From the NCBI GenBank assembly GCA_903844215.1, contig CAIMSP010000096.1:1-47450 (forward strand): a stretch of 47,450 nucleotides of DNA, written 5' to 3'. Positions 8,131-15,297 of this stretch are shown piece after piece; position 1 is the stretch's first letter, and each line of letters begins with the position of its first letter. The DNA is from an uncultured beta proteobacterium. GTDB taxonomy: Bacteria > Pseudomonadota > Gammaproteobacteria > Burkholderiales > Burkholderiaceae_C. A program made the position numbers and the translations under genes. The notes under the pieces are model-generated. The model searched no databases. It was not told where the DNA came from and saw nothing but the letters and a program-made list of their open reading frames with translations.

Positions 8131-8148
8131 GCGTCACATTAGCGCCAC
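8131..8148 (+). promoter_or_regulatory. Possible weak Pho box upstream of the TatT/TRAP genes
   Basis: GCGTCAC ATTA GCGCCAC has the 11-bp phasing but a degenerate second half-site. GATACT begins 10 nt downstream and resembles a -10. If real, it would place the TRAP transporter in the Pho regulon. The match is clearly poorer than for ugd, so this is only a candidate. Confidence 0.33.
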
Positions 8149-8282
8149 ATGACACGGCGATACTGTTCACAAAGCAGCGCTGGCGCAGGGCTAAAAACGG
8201 TGCCAGCGCGGCCAACCGGTATCGACTCGGCTTGATTGCCAGCGACCTTGGCCCGCCCCGCGGCTAAACCAAAATTTGACCC

Positions 8283-9209
8283 ATGACGACATTTTTGAAT
8301 CGCCAGCGTCGCACCGCTGAGTTTGTCTTTTTGCAGAGTTTGAAGGCCCTGTTGCTGGCGGCGGTGGCGCTGCTGTTGTGCGCCTGCTCAACGCGACAAC
8401 TGCTGCTCCAAGGCGTGGCCGACGAGTTGGCCAGCCAGGACCAGACCTCGGAGAATGATTTGCTGTTGGCGCGGGAATCCAGCGCCTTCTACCTCAAGCT
8501 GTCCGAATCCGTGCTGCGCCAGACGCCGGGTCATCTGCCCTTGGCGCAGGCCGTGGCCGGCGGCTTCACGCAGTACGCCTATGCGTTCGTCGCCTTTGAA
8601 GCAGACCGCATCGAAGCCAAAGATGCCCGGCAAGCACAGGTGCTGCGCGAACGCGCGGCGCGTCTCTACCGGCGCGCGCAGCGCCACGCGCTGGCGGCGC
8701 TGGAGCAGCAAACGCCGGGCTTTGCCAAGGCCTTGGCGAATCCCGACGCCAGGCAATGGCCGATGCTGCAGGCCGAGCAAATCGGTGTCGCCTACTGGGC
8801 TGCGGCGTCCTGGGGCGGCTTGATCTCCCTGTCCAAGGACGACCCGGATACCGTGGCCGACCTGCCGTTGGCGGTCCGGCTGGCGAGCCTGGCGTGGCAT
8901 GGCAGGCCTGACTATGGGGGCGGCGCGCTGGCCAGCTTGATGGGCAGTTTTGAGCTGGCGCGCCCGGGTGGCTCCAGCGTCAAGGCCCAGGGCTACTTTG
9001 ATCAGGCCATTGAACTGGGCGGCGGCAAGAATGCCGGCGCCTTTGTCGCCAAGGCCGAGGGCATGGCCTTGCCTTCGGGCGACCGTGCCGCCTTCGAGTC
9101 GCTGTTGCGCCAGGCCTTGCTGGCGGCTGCGGCGCGCAGCGATTTATCCAACGAGGTCATGCGCGCCAGGGCGCAGTGGCTGCTTGACAGCGCCGACGAC
9201 CTGTTCTGA
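8283..9209 (+). CDS. TRAP transporter-associated TatT-like lipoprotein
   Basis: The protein has 308 residues. The N-terminus has a basic start, a long hydrophobic stretch and the lipobox LLLCAC|S near residue 35, so it is probably an exported, lipid-anchored protein. The rest is alpha-helical and Ala-rich, with segments such as ARESSAFYLKLSESVL and ERAARLYRRAQRHALAALEQ, consistent with TPR-like repeats. This matches the TatT family (the Treponema TatT/TatP partner system), whose genes sit directly before a TRAP substrate-binding protein as here (36 bp upstream of dctP). TatT proteins are thought to form oligomers with the binding protein; the ligand is unknown, perhaps a hydrophobic molecule. 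Confidence 0.82.
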   Translation: MTTFLNRQRRTAEFVFLQSLKALLLAAVALLLCACSTRQLLLQGVADELASQDQTSENDLLLARESSAFYLKLSESVLRQTPGHLPLAQAVAGGFTQYAYAFVAFEADRIEAKDARQAQVLRERAARLYRRAQRHALAALEQQTPGFAKALANPDARQWPMLQAEQIGVAYWAAASWGGLISLSKDDPDTVADLPLAVRLASLAWHGRPDYGGGALASLMGSFELARPGGSSVKAQGYFDQAIELGGGKNAGAFVAKAEGMALPSGDRAAFESLLRQALLAAAARSDLSNEVMRARAQWLLDSADDLF

Positions 9210-9245
9210 TCGCGCGCGCCAACCCCCTTCATAGATAGGAATTCG

Positions 9246-10256
9246 ATGCGAAAGCTCATCCGCGCCAGCCTTTGCCTGTTGGCACTCTTCTTCTTGCACG
9301 GCGCCACTGCGGCGGACAAGCAACTGCGCATTGGCACGTTGGCGCCGAAAAACTCGCTCTACCACCGGCAACTGCTGGAACTGGGCGAAGTCTGGCGCGG
9401 CGCCCAAGGCGGCAACGCGAAGTACCTGGTGTATCCCGACGGCAGCCAGGGCGGCGAAGCCGAATTGGCCAGGCGCATGCGCATCGGCCAATTGCAGGGC
9501 GCCCTGCTGTCGGTCGTGGGTTTGCGCGAGATCGAGCCCTCGATTGCCGCGCTGCAGAATATGCCGCTGCTGTTCAAGAGCTGGGAAGAAGTGGACTACG
9601 TGCGGGAAAAAATGCGTCCGGCGATGGAGAAGAAATTCTTTGACAAGGGCTTCATCGTGCTGGCCTGGGGCGACGCGGGCTGGGTGCGGTTCTTTTCCAA
9701 AGAGCCCGCCGTGCGCCCGAATGACTACAAGAAAATGAAGTTCTTTGCCTGGGGCTCCGAGGTCGAGCAACAGGAAATCATGAAGAGCCTGGGCTACACC
9801 CCGGTGCCACTGGAAACCAGCGACATCTTGCCGGCGATTCAAACCGGCATGATCAATGTCGTGCCATCGACCCCGTACTTCGCGCTGGCCAGCCAGATCT
9901 ACAGCATCGCACCCCATATGCTGGAGATCAACTGGGCGCCTATCGTCGGCGCGCTGGTGCTCACGCGCAAGGCCTGGGACGAGATGTCGCCCGCAGCGCA
10001 GCAGACGCTGCGCGCCGCGGGCGAAAAATCCGGTGTGCAGATCCGAAGCCAGGCGCGCCAAGAGGTCACGCAAGCGGTGGATGCGATGAAGCTGCGCGGT
10101 CTGGTGGTGAGCCGTCCCACGCCAGAGCAAATGCGCGAATGGAACGATCTCGCCGAAAAGCTTTATCCGCGCATCCGTGGCACGCTGGTGCCGGCCGACA
10201 CCTTTGACGAAGTCTTTGCGCACCTGAAGGACTACCGCGCGGGCAAGGCCAAATAG
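9246..10256 (+). CDS. TRAP transporter substrate-binding protein (DctP family, TatP-type)
   Basis: The protein has 336 residues. A signal peptide is visible, ending at ATAAD around residue 23. DctP-family features include LRIGTLAPKNSLYHRQL at the N-terminus, YPDGSQGGEAELARRMRIGQLQGAL, and the C-terminal helix LVLTRKAWDEMSPAAQQ common to TRAP binding proteins. ATAGGAATTCG precedes the ATG. The gene follows the TatT lipoprotein gene and is 2 bp before the fused membrane component, so the three form a transporter operon. Binding proteins paired with TatT differ from sialic acid or C4-dicarboxylate types; the ligand cannot be read from sequence. Confidence 0.9.
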   Translation: MRKLIRASLCLLALFFLHGATAADKQLRIGTLAPKNSLYHRQLLELGEVWRGAQGGNAKYLVYPDGSQGGEAELARRMRIGQLQGALLSVVGLREIEPSIAALQNMPLLFKSWEEVDYVREKMRPAMEKKFFDKGFIVLAWGDAGWVRFFSKEPAVRPNDYKKMKFFAWGSEVEQQEIMKSLGYTPVPLETSDILPAIQTGMINVVPSTPYFALASQIYSIAPHMLEINWAPIVGALVLTRKAWDEMSPAAQQTLRAAGEKSGVQIRSQARQEVTQAVDAMKLRGLVVSRPTPEQMREWNDLAEKLYPRIRGTLVPADTFDEVFAHLKDYRAGKAK

Positions 10257-10258
10257 CC

Positions 10259-12106
10259 ATGGCCGGACTGCTGACAGGCGGGCGCCTGGGTCGAATTCTT
10301 GGCCGCTTTGACGAAGCCATGGCGTCGCTGGCGCTGGCGCTGATGATGCTGATTCCGCTGCTCGAGATGCTGTTGCGTCCACTGCTGGGTCGTGGCGTGG
10401 CGAATGCGCCGGTGCTGGTCCAGCATCTGGGCTTGGTGCTGGCGATGTTCGGTGCCTTGGCCGCCGAGCGTCACGGCCACTTGACGACCTTGGGAAGCGG
10501 CCTTGGCAGTCTGGGCGGGGCGCGCCTGCAAGCCGCGTTTGCGCTCTTCGCCAGGGCAAGTGCCGCGCTCATTTGCGCCCTGTTGGCATGGGCGAGTTGG
10601 CGCTTCGTGCAGAGCGAAATGTCGGCGTCGCAGGTGCTGGCCTACGGCGTGCCTGTGTGGTGGGTTCAGGCCACGATGCCGGCTTGCTTTTTGCTGCTGG
10701 CGCTCCGGCTGGGCTCGCGCTGTGCCGTGGCGCTTTGGCCTCGCCTGGCTTGCGCCACGCTGCTGCCGATGCTTGGTCTGGCGCTGGGCGCGGCCTGGGA
10801 CGACAGCGCCGTGGCTTTGTGGCCGATCGCGTTGTGGCTGCTGGCGGTGTTGCTGGCCGGGGCGCCGATCTTCGCCGTGCTCGGGGGCTTGGCGCTGGCG
10901 CTGTTCTGGCAGGATGGACTGCCCCTGGCTTCGGTGGCACTGTCGCACTACCAGATCACCGTCAACCCCTCGCTGCCGGCCCTGCCGCTGTTCACCCTGG
11001 CCGGGCTGATCTTTGCGCGCACCGGCGCCGCACAGCGCCTGGGCGCCGTGTTCACCGCCTTGTTCGGCGGCGGCGTCAGCGGCACGGCCATCGCCGCGGC
11101 CGTGCTCTGCTCCTTCTTCACCGCCTTTACCGGCGGCAGTGGCGTGACGATTCTGGCCTTGGGCGGCCTGTTGCTGCCCTTGCTGAGCCAGGCTGGCTTT
11201 GAGCAGCGGCGCGGCATCAGCCTGGTGACCAGCGCCAGCGCGCTGGGTGTGCTGCTGGCGCCCTCGGTGCCGTTGCTGATGTACGCCATCATCGCGCGCG
11301 TGCCGATCAACACCATGTTCCTCGCCGGCCTGGTTCCCGCCGTCGTGATGGTGGCGTTTTTGCTGATCTTTGGCGGCTACCTGAGGCGCGGCGGCAAAGC
11401 GCAAAGTGCGCCCGCGCCCGCAGTTGCACCGGCACCTCGGGTGGGAATCGCAGCCTGGGCCGCCAAGTGGGAAATCCTGGCGCCGGTGGTCGCCGTCGGC
11501 TCGCTCGTCAGCGGCATCGCCACCCCCACCGAAAGCGCGGCCTTGACGGCGGCCTACGCCGTCCTGACGCAGGCCGTGGCGCACCGCGAACTGGGTCTGC
11601 GCTTGTTGCTCCAATGTCTGAGCCAGGCGGCGCAGGTGATTGGTGGCGTGATGCTGATCCTGGGCATGGCGCTGGGCCTGACCAACTACCTGGTTGATGC
11701 CGGCATCCCGAATGCGGCCATCGAATGGGTGCAAGCCGTGATTCCGAATCGGTGGGTGTTTTTGCTGGTCCTCAATCTCTTCCTGCTGGTGGCCGGCGCC
11801 CTGATGGAAATCTTCGCCGCCATCGTGGTGCTGGTGCCCTTGCTGCTGCCAGTGGCGCTCAGTTACGGCGTTGATCCAGTGCACTTTGGCATCATCTTCC
11901 TGGCCAATATGGAGATGGGTTTTCTGTGCCCACCGGCGGGCATGAACCTGTACTTCGCATCGGCCATGTTCGGCAAACCCGTGCGCTATGTGGCGGCTTC
12001 GGTGCTGCCCGCCTTGCTCGCGATCTTCCTTGGCACCCTGGCGATTTCCTGGCTGCCGCTGCTCGCCACGGGTCTGCCGCAACTGCTGGGAGCGAAGCTG
12101 CGCTAA
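10259..12106 (+). CDS. TRAP transporter fused permease (DctQ-DctM)
   Basis: The protein has 615 residues. The first 180 or so residues form a four-helix DctQ-like small subunit, followed by a DctM large subunit. DctM features include GAPIFAVLGGLALALFW, FTALFGGGVSGTAIAAAVLCSFFTAFTGGSGVTILALGG (substrate/sodium-site region), ATPTESAALTAAYAVL and FLCPPAGMNLYFASAMF. The protein uses a sodium or proton gradient to import the ligand delivered by the upstream binding protein. Fusion of Q and M is well known in the family. It is the last gene of the TatT-P-QM operon; a short gap with a Pho-like box follows. Confidence 0.93.
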   Translation: MAGLLTGGRLGRILGRFDEAMASLALALMMLIPLLEMLLRPLLGRGVANAPVLVQHLGLVLAMFGALAAERHGHLTTLGSGLGSLGGARLQAAFALFARASAALICALLAWASWRFVQSEMSASQVLAYGVPVWWVQATMPACFLLLALRLGSRCAVALWPRLACATLLPMLGLALGAAWDDSAVALWPIALWLLAVLLAGAPIFAVLGGLALALFWQDGLPLASVALSHYQITVNPSLPALPLFTLAGLIFARTGAAQRLGAVFTALFGGGVSGTAIAAAVLCSFFTAFTGGSGVTILALGGLLLPLLSQAGFEQRRGISLVTSASALGVLLAPSVPLLMYAIIARVPINTMFLAGLVPAVVMVAFLLIFGGYLRRGGKAQSAPAPAVAPAPRVGIAAWAAKWEILAPVVAVGSLVSGIATPTESAALTAAYAVLTQAVAHRELGLRLLLQCLSQAAQVIGGVMLILGMALGLTNYLVDAGIPNAAIEWVQAVIPNRWVFLLVLNLFLLVAGALMEIFAAIVVLVPLLLPVALSYGVDPVHFGIIFLANMEMGFLCPPAGMNLYFASAMFGKPVRYVAASVLPALLAIFLGTLAISWLPLLATGLPQLLGAKLR

Positions 12107-12120
12107 GACGCGATTCGTGT

Positions 12121-12138
12121 TTGTCACCAAGCCTTCAT
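12121..12138 (+). promoter_or_regulatory. Probable Pho box before the small His/Ala-rich protein gene
   Basis: TTGTCAC CAAG CCTTCAT keeps the 7+4+7 layout with GTCA and TTCA cores 11 bp apart. GATGCT (12149-12154) begins 10 nt downstream, the same hexamer found at the same distance before the first pstS. The gene start at 12197 is about 40 nt further on. Confidence 0.5.
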
Positions 12139-12196
12139 GCGGCGGCTCGATGCTGTGATTGCGGCATGTCGCCGCAAACCCTTTTGCGAGAACACC

Positions 12197-12517
12197 ATGA
12201 CCAACGAACTGAACCCACTGATCCACGCCGCAACGGACACGGAGCTGCCAATGGAGCAGCACGAAGACGAACTGGACGATGAACTTGAGACCACCGGTGA
12301 GTTGCACCGCCTGGCGGCCCATCACTTCGCCGCTGCCGCGAAATACCATTTGCTTGCGGCTGCGGCTGCGGATGAGGACGATGAGGAGAGCAATGCCCGC
12401 CATGGCTATTTGGCCTATCGCCATCAGCTTAATGGGCAGCAGTACGCGGAAGTTGCCGTGATGGACAATGAAAGTCTGGAGTCAACGCAAGACGACGAGA
12501 GCGTCCACGCCGACTAA
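12197..12517 (+). CDS. Small acidic, His/Ala-rich helical protein of unknown function
   Basis: The protein has 106 residues. Both ends are strongly acidic (EDELDDELE near residues 25-33, DEDDEES in the middle, TQDDESVHAD at the C-terminus). The core HRLAAHHFAAAAKYHLLAAAAA, then ARHGYLAYRHQLNGQQYAEVAV, resembles the small helical AAxHHxxAAxHH proteins common in Burkholderiales, which have no established function. It has no signal peptide or membrane segment and is likely cytoplasmic. The start at 12197 is the first ATG after the leader; the RBS (GCGAG) is weak. A probable Pho box upstream suggests phosphate control. Codon use and composition look like the neighbours. Confidence 0.75.
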   Translation: MTNELNPLIHAATDTELPMEQHEDELDDELETTGELHRLAAHHFAAAAKYHLLAAAAADEDDEESNARHGYLAYRHQLNGQQYAEVAVMDNESLESTQDDESVHAD

Positions 12518-12543
12518 GTTCTTGCTTGGACGGCGCAGCGCCC

Positions 12544-12570
12544 CGAGTCATGGAAGTTCGCTCTTTCACG
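12544..12570 (+). repeat. Dispersed palindromic element, copy A
   Basis: CGAGTCATGGAAG, then TTCGCT, then CTTTCACG: one of four copies of a composite palindrome with core CATGAAAG-N6-CTTTCA. This copy has one mismatch in the left arm (GGAAG). It lies between the small acidic gene and the Pho boxes of the second Mpo1-like gene. A short GC-rich hairpin (GGCGCAGCGCC) precedes it, as in the other copies. Confidence 0.6.
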
Positions 12571-12590
12571 CCAGGGGCTGCTGTGCGGGT

Positions 12591-12631
12591 CTGTCACCCG
12601 CCGGTCATCAACGACGTCATCATTTCGTCAT
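12591..12631 (+). promoter_or_regulatory. Tandem Pho boxes of the second Mpo1-like gene
   Basis: Two boxes are seen: CTGTCAC CCGC CGGTCAT (12591-12608) and ACGTCAT CATT TCGTCAT (12614-12631). GTCA cores within each box are 11 bp apart; the two boxes are offset by 12 bp. TACAGT (12642-12647) begins exactly 10 nt downstream as -10, followed by the RBS ACAAGGAG and ATG at 12670. The downstream box nearly duplicates that of the paralog at 621-638. Confidence 0.85.
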
Positions 12632-12669
12632 TGGAAGTTTCTACAGTCGAGCACACAAGGAGTGTGCCC

Positions 12670-13287
12670 ATGTCTGATTTTTTCAAGCAAGTGGAAGTGC
12701 TGCGTTGGGATGACCACCGCTATTACCATCAAAGCCGTATCAACCAGAGCTTGCACTTGATCAGTGCCTTGAGCTTTCTGCTGGCCTACGCGCTGCTGTT
12801 CATCGACCCGGCTGCGGCCGGCATCGTCGGCTGGCTGGTTGGCATGGTGACGCGTCAGTCAGGCCACATCTTTTTTGAACCGCGCTGCTATGACCTGGTG
12901 AATCAGGCGACCGATGCGCACAAGGAGTCGATCAAGGTGGGCTACAACATGCGTCGCAAGGCGATCCTGATTGGCATCTGGCTTGCGCTACCGGCGCTGC
13001 TGTTCCTGAGTCCGAGCCTGTTCGGCCTGATTGAACCTGGCCACGGCAGCAGCGGCTTGGTGCACGACACCGGTCTGATGTGGTTGGCCCTGGGTGCCGG
13101 CGGTCTGACGCTGCGCACCGTGCATCTGTTCTTCCTGCGTGGCCCCCGGTGTGGTTTGGCCTGGGCTTACAAGATTCTCTCTGACCCGTTTCACAACGTC
13201 GTCATCTACTGGCGCTCGCCGTTGGCGCTGTTGCGCGGCCAACGCCTCGATCCGATGGCGCCCACGGCTCACCAAGCCAAGGTCTGA
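12670..13287 (+). CDS. Second small polytopic membrane protein, paralog of the 677-1285 product (possibly Mpo1-like)
   Basis: The protein has 205 residues. It starts at the ATG following ACAAGGAGTGTGCCC; the upstream frame to 12526 crosses the Pho boxes and is not coding. It is collinear with the first paralog over the whole length: WDDHRYYHQSRINQSLHLIS, RQSGHIFFEPRCYD, ESIKVGYNMRRK, RTVHLFFLRG and KILSDPFH. The N-terminal His/Asn patch and GHxFFE resemble Mpo1-type dioxygenases. Histidines in both patches are kept in both copies, which argues for function. About four membrane segments are predicted by eye. The tail differs (MAPTAHQAKV). A YkgJ-like gene follows 66 bp later. Confidence 0.82.
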   Translation: MSDFFKQVEVLRWDDHRYYHQSRINQSLHLISALSFLLAYALLFIDPAAAGIVGWLVGMVTRQSGHIFFEPRCYDLVNQATDAHKESIKVGYNMRRKAILIGIWLALPALLFLSPSLFGLIEPGHGSSGLVHDTGLMWLALGAGGLTLRTVHLFFLRGPRCGLAWAYKILSDPFHNVVIYWRSPLALLRGQRLDPMAPTAHQAKV

Positions 13288-13353
13288 GCCCACCCGGGTT
13301 TTGCCTCCAACGGCTGTCGCCGGGATCATTCACGCCAACTCAAGGAGAGCCCA

Positions 13354-13845
13354 TTGCGCACGTATTTTCTTAGAGGTCTGACCCAGGCTTACCTCGCTTG
13401 TCTTTACCTTTCTCTGCCGCTGATGCCGCTGCTGGCAAGCTTGGTATTTCTGCGCAAGAAGTATCTGTTTGAATATGTCCGCACCGTCAAGAAACTGCTG
13501 GTTCATATCCAGGCGCTGCGCGAGGGACCGGCCAGCCACTACTTTTCAGACGTCATGGGCAACGTCAGCGCGGTTCCGGTCGAGATCCAGGGCCACTGCG
13601 TCCAATGCGGAAACTGCTGCATGGAGCGGCGTTGCGTGTTTCTGGAGCAGAGCTCCGAGACGCAATACCAATGTGGAATCTACCATTCGCCGTTTCGCCG
13701 GTTTTCCAACTGCGGTTCCTTCCCGCTCAACCAGTACGATATTGAGCGCTATGCCTGTCCGAGCTATTTTGTCGCGGAGTCGGTGCCGATCAAGTGGCTG
13801 CCCATCATGAGCGTGCCGCAGCCAGTCAACTTGAGCACCCGCTGA
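13354..13845 (+). CDS. Membrane-anchored YkgJ/UPF0153-like CxxCxxCC protein
   Basis: The protein has 163 residues and starts at TTG 13354, which follows AAGGAG at 6-nt spacing; there is no ATG alternative upstream. One hydrophobic N-terminal segment (residues 8-33) anchors it. The cysteine cluster GHCVQCGNCC (about residues 84-93) is followed by RRCVF, YQCGIY, SNCGSF and YACPSYF. This matches the YkgJ/UPF0153 zinc or iron-cluster-binding fold, whose role is uncertain. It lies 66 bp after the second Mpo1-like gene and 6 bp before the hydrolase gene, so the three may form one unit; if so they would share the tandem Pho boxes. Confidence 0.85.
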   Translation: MRTYFLRGLTQAYLACLYLSLPLMPLLASLVFLRKKYLFEYVRTVKKLLVHIQALREGPASHYFSDVMGNVSAVPVEIQGHCVQCGNCCMERRCVFLEQSSETQYQCGIYHSPFRRFSNCGSFPLNQYDIERYACPSYFVAESVPIKWLPIMSVPQPVNLSTR

Positions 13846-13851
13846 GCTGTC

Positions 13852-14682
13852 ATGACGCCGCTGGCGCTGGGCGCTTTCGCACTCACGGCGGTCTCCAGTT
13901 ACGCGGCCCTGTCCTCACTTTTTTGGGCCAACCAAAAGCGCCTGATCTTCGGCCGGACCAGCAACATCCGAGTGCTCAAAGCAGGGCCGTTGGCGGGCCA
14001 ACACGCGGTCACCCCCTTGTGGTTGACTGTGGCCCCGGGCGTCCAACTCGAGGGCTGGGTGGCTCGACCGCAACACGGCGGCGCGGGCAAGACGCTGCTT
14101 TACTTTGGTGGGCGCAATGAGCACGTGGGCTGGGCTGCGGGGATGAGCAGCTACATCGGCCCCTGGTCGGTTTACGCGTTCAATTACCGCGGCTTTGGCG
14201 CTTCCGGCGGCAAGCCGTCCGAGCTCCATGCCAAAGCCGATGCGTTGAAAATTCTGGATGAGATCCGGCGCCTGGAAGGGGAGGGCGCGCGCGCTCCCGC
14301 CGTGATGGGACGAAGCCTGGGCACGGCCATGGCGATCTCGGTGGCGAGCCAGCGCGACATCAGCCAACTGGTGCTGCTGTCACCGTTTGACAGCGTGCGT
14401 TCGCTGGTTCGCCAGCGCATTCCCTTGAACTCCATGTGCTGGCTGCTCCATCAAAACTTTGACTGCACCGGCGATGCTCGCCAGGTCAAGGCGGAGACGC
14501 TGATTTTGCTCGCCAGCAAGGATCAGCGGGTACCGCACAAGAACAGTTTTCTCTTGGCCTCGTCCTTGCGCAACTTGCAGCACCTGGGCACGGTGGCGGG
14601 CACGAATCACAAGAGCTTGCCCAGGTTGGCGCAAACGCAGGCGCGCATTGCCGCATGGCTGAACGAGACGGCGCCGCATTGA
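13852..14682 (+). CDS. Alpha/beta hydrolase, BEM46/FrsA-like, with N-terminal hydrophobic anchor
   Basis: The protein has 276 residues. The first 25 residues are hydrophobic, either an anchor or uncleaved signal. The hydrolase fold shows the oxyanion region LLYFGGRNEH, the conserved FNYRGFGASGG, the nucleophile elbow GRSLGTAM (Ser near residue 159), the acid LLASKDQRVP and the catalytic His in GTNHKSL. The family includes esterases, lipases and thioesterases; the substrate is unknown. The gene begins 6 bp after the YkgJ-like gene. In a region rich in lipid functions a lipid or acyl-ester substrate is plausible but not shown. Confidence 0.88.
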   Translation: MTPLALGAFALTAVSSYAALSSLFWANQKRLIFGRTSNIRVLKAGPLAGQHAVTPLWLTVAPGVQLEGWVARPQHGGAGKTLLYFGGRNEHVGWAAGMSSYIGPWSVYAFNYRGFGASGGKPSELHAKADALKILDEIRRLEGEGARAPAVMGRSLGTAMAISVASQRDISQLVLLSPFDSVRSLVRQRIPLNSMCWLLHQNFDCTGDARQVKAETLILLASKDQRVPHKNSFLLASSLRNLQHLGTVAGTNHKSLPRLAQTQARIAAWLNETAPH

Positions 14683-14977
14683 GTAATCCACGGAATCGTC
14701 GCGGGTCGCTTCTAAACCTAGCCAGACATCGGGCTTGCGGCCCAGGCCGACGGGGCGCGGCGCTGAGGAAGAAAATCGTGCGGCCTCAGGTTGTGTGCTT
14801 GCCTCCTAGATCGCGATGCATCGAGCCAGTCCGCGCGGCCCTTCGTGACTCGAATTGAAAATCGTCCTTGGCGCACGCCTTACAATGCAAGTGAAAAAAA
14901 TGGTCCTTGTGCCATCGCTCAAGCCAATGAAACTGGGCGGCGGAGACAAGGTGTTCAACCTAGCCTGAGGTGATGTC
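14683..14977. other. Intergenic stretch without recognised gene
   Basis: These 295 bp hold no frame with family features. TACAAT at 14881-14886, with TTGAAA at 14855-14860 (20-nt spacing, too long for an ideal promoter), is the only promoter-like pair, placed about 90 nt before the small gene at 14978. No terminator with a clear T-run was seen after the hydrolase gene. Confidence 0.5.
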
Positions 14978-15241
14978 ATGCGCGCAATTAGAGAAGCACG
15001 AAAGTTGATTGAGGCGAATCCGGCCGATCCCTCGGCTCAGTTTCTTTCCCGATTGGTGATTGCGTTGGAGACCGATGCAGACTTTCCGATCTCCCAGCTC
15101 TACCAGTTGAATTTCGAGCATTTCCATCTGGCGCTGGAAGTGCTTCGCGAATGGCGTCTCGACCGCTACTACGCGGGCAAGGGGCGGCTGATGGACCTGT
15201 CGCTGCAAGCGGGTACCTTGCCTGACCCTAAGGAACACTGA
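14978..15241 (+). CDS. Small conserved-type hypothetical protein
   Basis: The protein has 87 residues. MRAIREARKLIEANPADPSAQFLSRLVIALE is amphipathic-helical, followed by FPISQLYQLNFEHFHLALEVLREWRLDRYYAGKGRLMDLSL. It is soluble and has no cysteines or signal peptide. I do not recognise a named family, although the coherent amphipathic pattern and GAGG-containing leader suggest a real gene. It is convergent with the CorA/ZntB-like gene (57 bp apart). Confidence 0.65.
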   Translation: MRAIREARKLIEANPADPSAQFLSRLVIALETDADFPISQLYQLNFEHFHLALEVLREWRLDRYYAGKGRLMDLSLQAGTLPDPKEH

Positions 15242-15297
15242 GAACTTCAGGCTCAAGGCGGCCACCGCGCATTCGGCGTCAGCGCCGATCGATCTGC

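Larger units (their letters stand above)
7930..8282. other. Divergent regulatory gap between ugd and the TatT gene
   Basis: This 353-bp gap has no convincing gene. It contains the four-repeat Pho operator for ugd-lplT (8058-8097), a leader of about 110 nt before ugd, and a weak plus-strand Pho-like box (8131-8148) with GATACT as a possible -10 (8159-8164) for the TatT/TRAP genes. Short frames inside it show no family features. Confidence 0.6.

Noticed and set aside
10232..12424. 730-codon open frame on the minus strand
   Set aside because: Shadow of the DctQM gene with low-complexity Gln/His/Arg composition; no motif.
14855..14886. TTGAAA...TACAAT as a sigma-70 promoter for the 14978 gene
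   Set aside because: The 20-nt spacing is too long; kept only as a remark in the intergenic entry.
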